A stretch of DNA of 35,952 nucleotides, taken from a virus. A program made the position numbers and the translations under genes. The notes under the pieces were generated by a model. The model worked only from the letters and a program-made list of their open reading frames with translations, did no database searches and was not told the DNA's origin. Within the stretch, counting starts at the first letter, position 1. The number at the start of each line of letters is the position of its first letter. The stretch is taken from positions 1 through 35,952 of the IMG/VR virus record IMGVR_UViG_3300042565_000996; one strand, 5' to 3'. Positions 31,569 through 35,952 of this stretch are shown piece by piece.

Positions 31569-33800
31569 TTAATATATATATGGCAAAATTATACGTACAA
31601 CGTTGTTAAAACCAGATCCTGTAGGAACAAATGTAGTATCTATAGTACCATTTGTATTTAGTCTTGCAATTCGGTTTACTGTTGAGCCTGAATATGTAGT
31701 AAATCCTCCACCTATTAAGATTTTTTGCGTTTCTGGGTCTAATGTTATGTTGGATACTTCTCCATTAGCTCCAGACCCTACATTGAATGTTGCATCTATA
31801 GTACCATTTGTATTTAGTCTTATAATTCGATTTGTTGATGAACCGGAATATGAAGTAAATGATCCCCCTGCTATAATTTTTCCATCGGTTTGGATTGCTA
31901 ATGAGGTTACTGAGTTATTTCCGAATCCAGTTCCTATATTGAATGTTGTATCTAGAGTACCATTTGTATTTATTCTTACAATTCGATTTATGTTTGAACC
32001 AGAGTATGAAGTCAAGGCCCCACCGGCTATTATACGGTTCGAAGAGTCGATAGCTAATGCATTTACAGTATTGTTAAATCCAGTTCCTACGTTAAACGTA
32101 GCATCTATAGTACCACTTGTATTTAGTCTTACAATTCGATTTATGTTTGAACCAGAATATGAAGTGAAATCACCTCCAGCTATTATTTTATTATCTGTTT
32201 GTATTGATAAACTACTAAGACCACCACCAAAACCAGTTCCTATACTAAATGTAGTATCTCTAGTTCCATTAGAATTAATTCGAGTTATTCTGTTCTGTGT
32301 TGAACCAGAGTATGAAGTAAATGATCCCCCTGCTATAATTTTTCCATCTGTTTGTAATGTTAATGAATTTACAGTACTGTTAAAACCATTTCCTATGTTA
32401 AAAGAGGCATCTATACTTCCGTTAGGGTTTATTCTAGTTATATAATTTCGAGATGATCCTGAATAATATGTAAAAGTTCCACCAGTTATAATTTTTCCAT
32501 CAGTTTGTGCTTTTAGGTCGCGTATATTAAACCAAAACCCATTAGAGGCTATTATACTATTAGAAGTAGTGCTGCCAGTAGTATTTAAAAAGGTTAATGA
32601 ATCTATATTATTCCCTGTGAAATTACCTCCGACAACAATATTATTATTAGGTAGTTGTAATATTATATTTGGACGAGTAGATGAATTTATCCCATGATTA
32701 AAAGAAGTATCTACAGTACCATCAGTGTTTAATCTAATAGTTCTTACAGCTAACGATCCTGAGTATGAGGTAAATTGACCTTGTATTAATATTTTTCCAT
32801 CAGATTGGATTCCAATACTATCTACTGTTGGTGTAACACCACCAATTCCAGTTCCTATATTGAATGTTGTATCTAGAGTACCATTTGTATTTAGTCTTAC
32901 AATTCGATTTATGTTTGAACCAGAGTATGAAGTGAAATTACCTACAACTATTACTTTATCATCGGATTGAATTGCTAATGAATTTACCTCACTATTAAAT
33001 CCAGTTCCTATATTGAATGTTGTATCTAGAGTACCATTTGTGTTTAGTCTTACAATTCGGTTTATTGATGAGCCTGAATATGAAGTGAAATTACCTACAG
33101 CTATTACTTTACCGTCGGATTGTGACACCATATAATTTGCTTGGCCATTTAATCCGCTGGTGCCAACATTATAAGTTGTATCTCTTGTCCCATCAGTATT
33201 CAAACGTATTATACGAGTTGCACCGGATGACGAGCCTGAATATGATGTAAATGCTCCAGAGGCTATTATTTTATTATCTGTTTGTATTGATAAACTACTA
33301 AGACTACCGTTGAAACCAGTTCCTATATTAAATGTAGTATCTCTAGTTCCATTAGAATTAATTCGAGTTATTCTGTTCTGTGTTGAACCAGAATATGAAC
33401 TTAATGATCCGCCAGCTATTATACGACCCAATGAATCTATACCCAATGTAACTACACCACTATTAAAACCTGTACCTATATTAAATGTAGTATCTCTAGT
33501 TCCGTTTGTATTAATTCGGGTTATATATGGTTGGGATGATCCTGAATAGTTAAGGAATATACCTCCTAGTACTAATTTATCATCAGATTGTATGCTATAA
33601 GTGTATACAGTGCCATTTAAACCGTCACCTTGATTAAAATTACTAGCCTGGGATCCACTTGAATCTAAAACTCTAAAATATGGGTTGGTATTAGTAGCAT
33701 ATGTATTAAAATCACCTCCTATATAATAACCATTAACTATTATCCCAGGGGTTGGTAGTACTAAAGATAAAGGTTGAATAAATGCAAATGGTGTAAACAT
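31569..33800 (-). CDS. Tail adhesin with 14 delta-60/DUF5122 propeller repeats
   Basis: This 743-residue protein consists almost wholly of 14 repeats of about 51 residues. Each has an I-x-R-[IL]-N-x-N-G-T-x-D-T-T-F strand, an NIGTGFN-like turn, a SLAIQTDGKIIAGG strand and FTSYSGS. This is the delta-60 (DUF5122) beta-propeller pattern. Repeats 1 and 8 are both degenerate, seven apart, and repeat pairs such as 3/10 and 5/12 match best, so the protein is probably two seven-bladed propellers. No signal peptide or catalytic residue is seen. In this position among fibre genes it probably binds the host surface. The start at 33800 lies 3 bases after the upstream stop. Confidence 0.82.
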   Translation of the reverse strand: MFTPFAFIQPLSLVLPTPGIIVNGYYIGGDFNTYATNTNPYFRVLDSSGSQASNFNQGDGLNGTVYTYSIQSDDKLVLGGIFLNYSGSSQPYITRINTNGTRDTTFNIGTGFNSGVVTLGIDSLGRIIAGGSLSSYSGSTQNRITRINSNGTRDTTFNIGTGFNGSLSSLSIQTDNKIIASGAFTSYSGSSSGATRIIRLNTDGTRDTTYNVGTSGLNGQANYMVSQSDGKVIAVGNFTSYSGSSINRIVRLNTNGTLDTTFNIGTGFNSEVNSLAIQSDDKVIVVGNFTSYSGSNINRIVRLNTNGTLDTTFNIGTGIGGVTPTVDSIGIQSDGKILIQGQFTSYSGSLAVRTIRLNTDGTVDTSFNHGINSSTRPNIILQLPNNNIVVGGNFTGNNIDSLTFLNTTGSTTSNSIIASNGFWFNIRDLKAQTDGKIITGGTFTYYSGSSRNYITRINPNGSIDASFNIGNGFNSTVNSLTLQTDGKIIAGGSFTSYSGSTQNRITRINSNGTRDTTFSIGTGFGGGLSSLSIQTDNKIIAGGDFTSYSGSNINRIVRLNTSGTIDATFNVGTGFNNTVNALAIDSSNRIIAGGALTSYSGSNINRIVRINTNGTLDTTFNIGTGFGNNSVTSLAIQTDGKIIAGGSFTSYSGSSTNRIIRLNTNGTIDATFNVGSGANGEVSNITLDPETQKILIGGGFTTYSGSTVNRIARLNTNGTIDTTFVPTGSGFNNVVRIILPYIY
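31620..33700 (-). repeat. About 153-base coding repeats of the propeller gene
   Basis: Fourteen imperfect units encode the blades. The blocks near 32175-32345 and 33255-33410 are almost identical over about 160 bases and lie about 1.07 kb apart, which equals seven units. Confidence 0.8.
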
Positions 33801-33803
33801 AAC

Positions 33804-34616
33804 TTATATCATATTTCTTACAGAACTTAAAAATACTGTTGTTGAATCAAATGTAATCATTGTTACAATATCAATTGCGTTTGATATTTGTGAACCAGTA
33901 TATGCAGAACCACTTGGTTGATCAACGGTAGATGGAAAACTTACTGTACCTGTTCCAGCTGAACCTTGATTTACTCTAATATTGACTGTTTGTCCTGGTT
34001 GTAGGTTAGTTGGGTTAATATGGGTGTTTGCTCCATTTACTAAATTTAAAATAAAGAAGTTACCAAAAGACATATTAAGTGAAGCAGTATTTGATGAAAT
34101 GGAAAGTGTGGATACATTTCCACGTAATGAACCAGTTATTACTTGACTTCCTGTTATAGTTAATGAACCAGTTATAAGAGTATTACCTGTTGAAGTAATA
34201 CGCATTCGTTCAATTGATGAATCTGAATTAGAAGGTAAAGTAGTAGAGGGTGAAGTGCTAAATATTATATCATCTGCATAAAAATTCGTTCCAGCATTAT
34301 GATTAAATTCTATTTTTGAAGTAATATTATTACTAGATCCAAGATCATAACCATGACCTATTTTCATAGATACTGGGGCTGAATTAGTTCCAATTATATT
34401 TGGTTGGGTTGAGGTTGTAGATATATGAAGACTATGAGCTGGGGTAGTTGTTCCAATTCCAACTATTCCACCAAATGAAGCTGTTGAAGCATTCTGTGTA
34501 ATTGAACCTGTAATTACTACTTGTTGATTAAGTGGGTTGACAAATGAAGCCGTAGATGCAAATGAAGCACTCTCTGCTGTTATTTGAAAACCGTTTATTT
34601 TGCTTACGTTACTCAT
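33804..34616 (-). CDS. Tail fibre protein
   Basis: This 270-residue protein has the low-complexity beta-strand repeats of phage fibres: ESASFASTASFVNPL, VVITGSITQNASTASF, TLITGSLTITGSQVITGS. The GIGTTTPAHSLHISTT segment is a motif often found near fibre tips and chaperone-processed adhesins. The C-terminal third (QPGQTVNIRVNQGSAGTGTV and TVFLSSVRNMI) forms a beta domain, likely the tip. No peptidase triad is seen. It overlaps the upstream fibre gene by 4 bases. Confidence 0.65.
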   Translation of the reverse strand: MSNVSKINGFQITAESASFASTASFVNPLNQQVVITGSITQNASTASFGGIVGIGTTTPAHSLHISTTSTQPNIIGTNSAPVSMKIGHGYDLGSSNNITSKIEFNHNAGTNFYADDIIFSTSPSTTLPSNSDSSIERMRITSTGNTLITGSLTITGSQVITGSLRGNVSTLSISSNTASLNMSFGNFFILNLVNGANTHINPTNLQPGQTVNIRVNQGSAGTGTVSFPSTVDQPSGSAYTGSQISNAIDIVTMITFDSTTVFLSSVRNMI

Positions 34617-35952
34617 ATCTCATACCAATCGTTAGATGGGTTAAATTTCATTATCCAATAGTCAGGTGTTGTTGCGCTGTTGTAGTACATATGGCCTACC
34701 ACTCTCACATATCCTGAGGTTGGTTTAGTTGTAGTAAGGGATGACTGTGATCCGGTTAAATATACAGGCATACCGTAAAAGTTACTTCCTCTTACATATG
34801 GTACATCTATAATAGCAGATGAGGTTGTTACAGTAACTATTCCATCTATTAAGATACCACCTCTAACGTACCCATTAGTACAAATTCCTAAAAGTTTTGT
34901 AGTATTATCTGTTGATTGGTCTGCTAGTTTCCATACACCATCTGTATCTAAAAATACAGTATTTGATGCTGTTACTGCCAAATCAATATTTGGGCCAACC
35001 TCTATAAGTTTACCAGCAAAATTAGAAGCTATACTACCAAACCCGGTTGTGGTTGCAATAAATTCATCTTGAGAAGTTTCATTTGAAATTTCAATAGTAG
35101 GTCGATAATTTACTATATTAAGTCCAGAAGTACCACTCCAGTCTATTGATGGATTACCTCCGGTGTCGTCTGCTCGACGGTTTTCCCAATTTATAGATGT
35201 GTTACCTGACGAATCGAGATTAACTCTGTTTGTCCAATCACTTGATATATTACCGGCAGTATCTAATAAATAACGGTTCTGCCAATCAATTGATTGAAGT
35301 TGGGTTGTATCATATGAAATACGATTTTGCCAATCTACGGAACTAATATTACTATCATCTGTTAATGTACTAGTTGCAGTATCTAGTTTAACATTAGTTC
35401 CATTATTTACAGAAAATGATCCAGTAACTCCTAAGCTTCCAGTTATCTGTGCTGAGCCAGTGTATGGGAATACCGGAGCATATGATGCTGATGTTGCGAA
35501 TGATGCGGTACCTAGTAGTGACCCTGTAAATGAAGTTGCTGACAAACTTCCCGTTAATCCGTATGATCCGGTAAGCTGTCTACCACTAATCCAAACGCTT
35601 CCAGATTTTACTAATATATCACCAAAGGATGATGTAGTTGTAGTTTCTCTAACATCATGTAACTCCCCAATCTCCCATCCATTTGATATATGCGTAAATA
35701 TAGATCCTACGGTATTATGCACCCTAACAATATATCCTAATAGTACTGTATGTTGTGGTGCTTGTGGCTGTGTAGTTGTCCATCCACCTGGGGTGGTTGG
35801 TGATAACCAAACTGGCGATCCGCCTATTGTACCACTGGTATTTATGTTATTAATAAATCCAAATGTAGTAACATAACCTTCAGCACCAGATAATATAGAT
35901 TCTGCAGTAAATCCTAAAGTTGTTGCTGAATATCCATCAGTCGTACCAATCG
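34613..35952 (-). CDS. Tail fibre protein, N-terminus beyond the window
   Basis: The frame is open from the right edge (35952) to the stop at 34613, so the gene is 5'-partial with at least 446 codons. A GTG at 35722 is not a likely start, since the upstream part reads GYVTTFGFINNINTSGTIGG, then QPQAPQHTVLLGYIVRVHNT and GSIFTHISNGWEIGELHDV, a conserved fibre-shaft segment. Then come TGS strand repeats and five 16-residue repeats (DWQNR-type, 35135-35344). The C-terminal part, DGVWKLADQSTDNTTKLLGI to VPYVRGSNFYGMPVYLTGSQ, forms a receptor-tip-like beta domain. It is probably a host-recognition fibre. Confidence 0.7.
   Translation of the reverse strand, partial: IGTTDGYSATTLGFTAESILSGAEGYVTTFGFINNINTSGTIGGSPVWLSPTTPGGWTTTQPQAPQHTVLLGYIVRVHNTVGSIFTHISNGWEIGELHDVRETTTTSSFGDILVKSGSVWISGRQLTGSYGLTGSLSATSFTGSLLGTASFATSASYAPVFPYTGSAQITGSLGVTGSFSVNNGTNVKLDTATSTLTDDSNISSVDWQNRISYDTTQLQSIDWQNRYLLDTAGNISSDWTNRVNLDSSGNTSINWENRRADDTGGNPSIDWSGTSGLNIVNYRPTIEISNETSQDEFIATTTGFGSIASNFAGKLIEVGPNIDLAVTASNTVFLDTDGVWKLADQSTDNTTKLLGICTNGYVRGGILIDGIVTVTTSSAIIDVPYVRGSNFYGMPVYLTGSQSSLTTTKPTSGYVRVVGHMYYNSATTPDYWIMKFNPSNDWYEI
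35135..35344 (-). repeat. 48-base coding repeats with DWxNR units
   Basis: The Asp/Asn-Trp pairs of DWQNR, DWQNR, DWTNR, NWENR and DWSG recur exactly every 16 codons. The units share an LDTAGNISS-like linker. Confidence 0.85.

Noticed and set aside
31603-32445. Long plus-strand frame of 280 codons
   Set aside because: It mirrors the propeller repeats on the opposite strand and has repeated Pro/Val low-complexity content. It has no start signal and every neighbour is on the minus strand.
31620-33700. Regular repeats that could suggest a CRISPR array
   Set aside because: The units are about 153 bases, imperfect and in frame, and encode propeller blades without spacers.
34613-35722. Fibre gene starting at GTG 35722
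   Set aside because: The frame stays open to the window edge and encodes conserved fibre sequence upstream, so the gene is partial.

Overview
This window is part of the genome of a T4-related tailed phage (myovirus type) with AT-rich DNA. Every supported gene lies on the minus strand, so the reading order runs from the right end to the left end. The phage identity rests on a contractile-tail set (sheath, tube, tape measure, hub, LysM-like baseplate protein, fibres) joined to a T4-type replication set (family B polymerase, DnaB-like helicase, UvsX recombinase, 5'-3' exonuclease, gp32-like protein). No capsid, terminase or host gene is present. The host cannot be proven. A DUF5522 protein, a delta-60/DUF5122 beta-propeller adhesin and an SSB-like DDDLPF tail weakly suggest Bacteroidota.

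Layout from right to left in transcription order. 35952-30731: tail fibre/adhesin genes, including an open 5'-partial fibre gene, a 14-unit beta-propeller protein and small proteins. 30686-19920: contractile tail genes: sheath, tube, a split baseplate-hub/tail-assembly-chaperone gene, tape measure, baseplate protein with proline repeats, LysM-like protein, hub and a structural protein. Sheath and tube are each followed by a strong intrinsic terminator. 19882-15971: an unusual block with a family A-like DNA polymerase, a candidate PD-(D/E)XK nuclease and small proteins of unknown function. 15866-11451: gp32-like SSB, UvsX, 5'-3' exonuclease and replicative helicase. 11358-5859: nucleotide metabolism with B12-dependent ribonucleotide reductase, FolE, QueD, QueE and thioredoxin, plus small unknowns. 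5843-1: GroES-like co-chaperonin, small membrane protein, family B DNA polymerase, small unknowns, a cytidylyltransferase and a glycosyltransferase cut by the window edge.

How the parts fit: the polymerase, helicase, UvsX, exonuclease and SSB form a T4-like replisome. RNR with thioredoxin supplies deoxynucleotides. FolE, QueD and QueE lead from GTP to 7-carboxy-7-deazaguanine and suggest modified DNA. GroES may help fold the capsid.

The most unusual points are: (1) five proteins with a similar short N-terminal leader ending in LxE, resembling T4 capsid-targeting sequences with a prohead-protease site, one of them on the candidate nuclease; (2) a second, family A-type polymerase next to that nuclease in a phage that already has a family B polymerase; (3) a probable +1 frameshift in the gene pair just upstream of the tape measure; (4) a recurring ATATTTAT element in front of many genes, the reverse complement of the T4 late-promoter box; (5) a double seven-bladed propeller adhesin built by module duplication. 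No gene-free stretch longer than 300 bases exists; the longest are the about 100-base gap at 15867-15970 and the about 90-base gaps at 2275-2367, 11359-11450, 27500-27586 and 28103-28193. No tRNA, CRISPR array, integrase or insertion sequence was seen.
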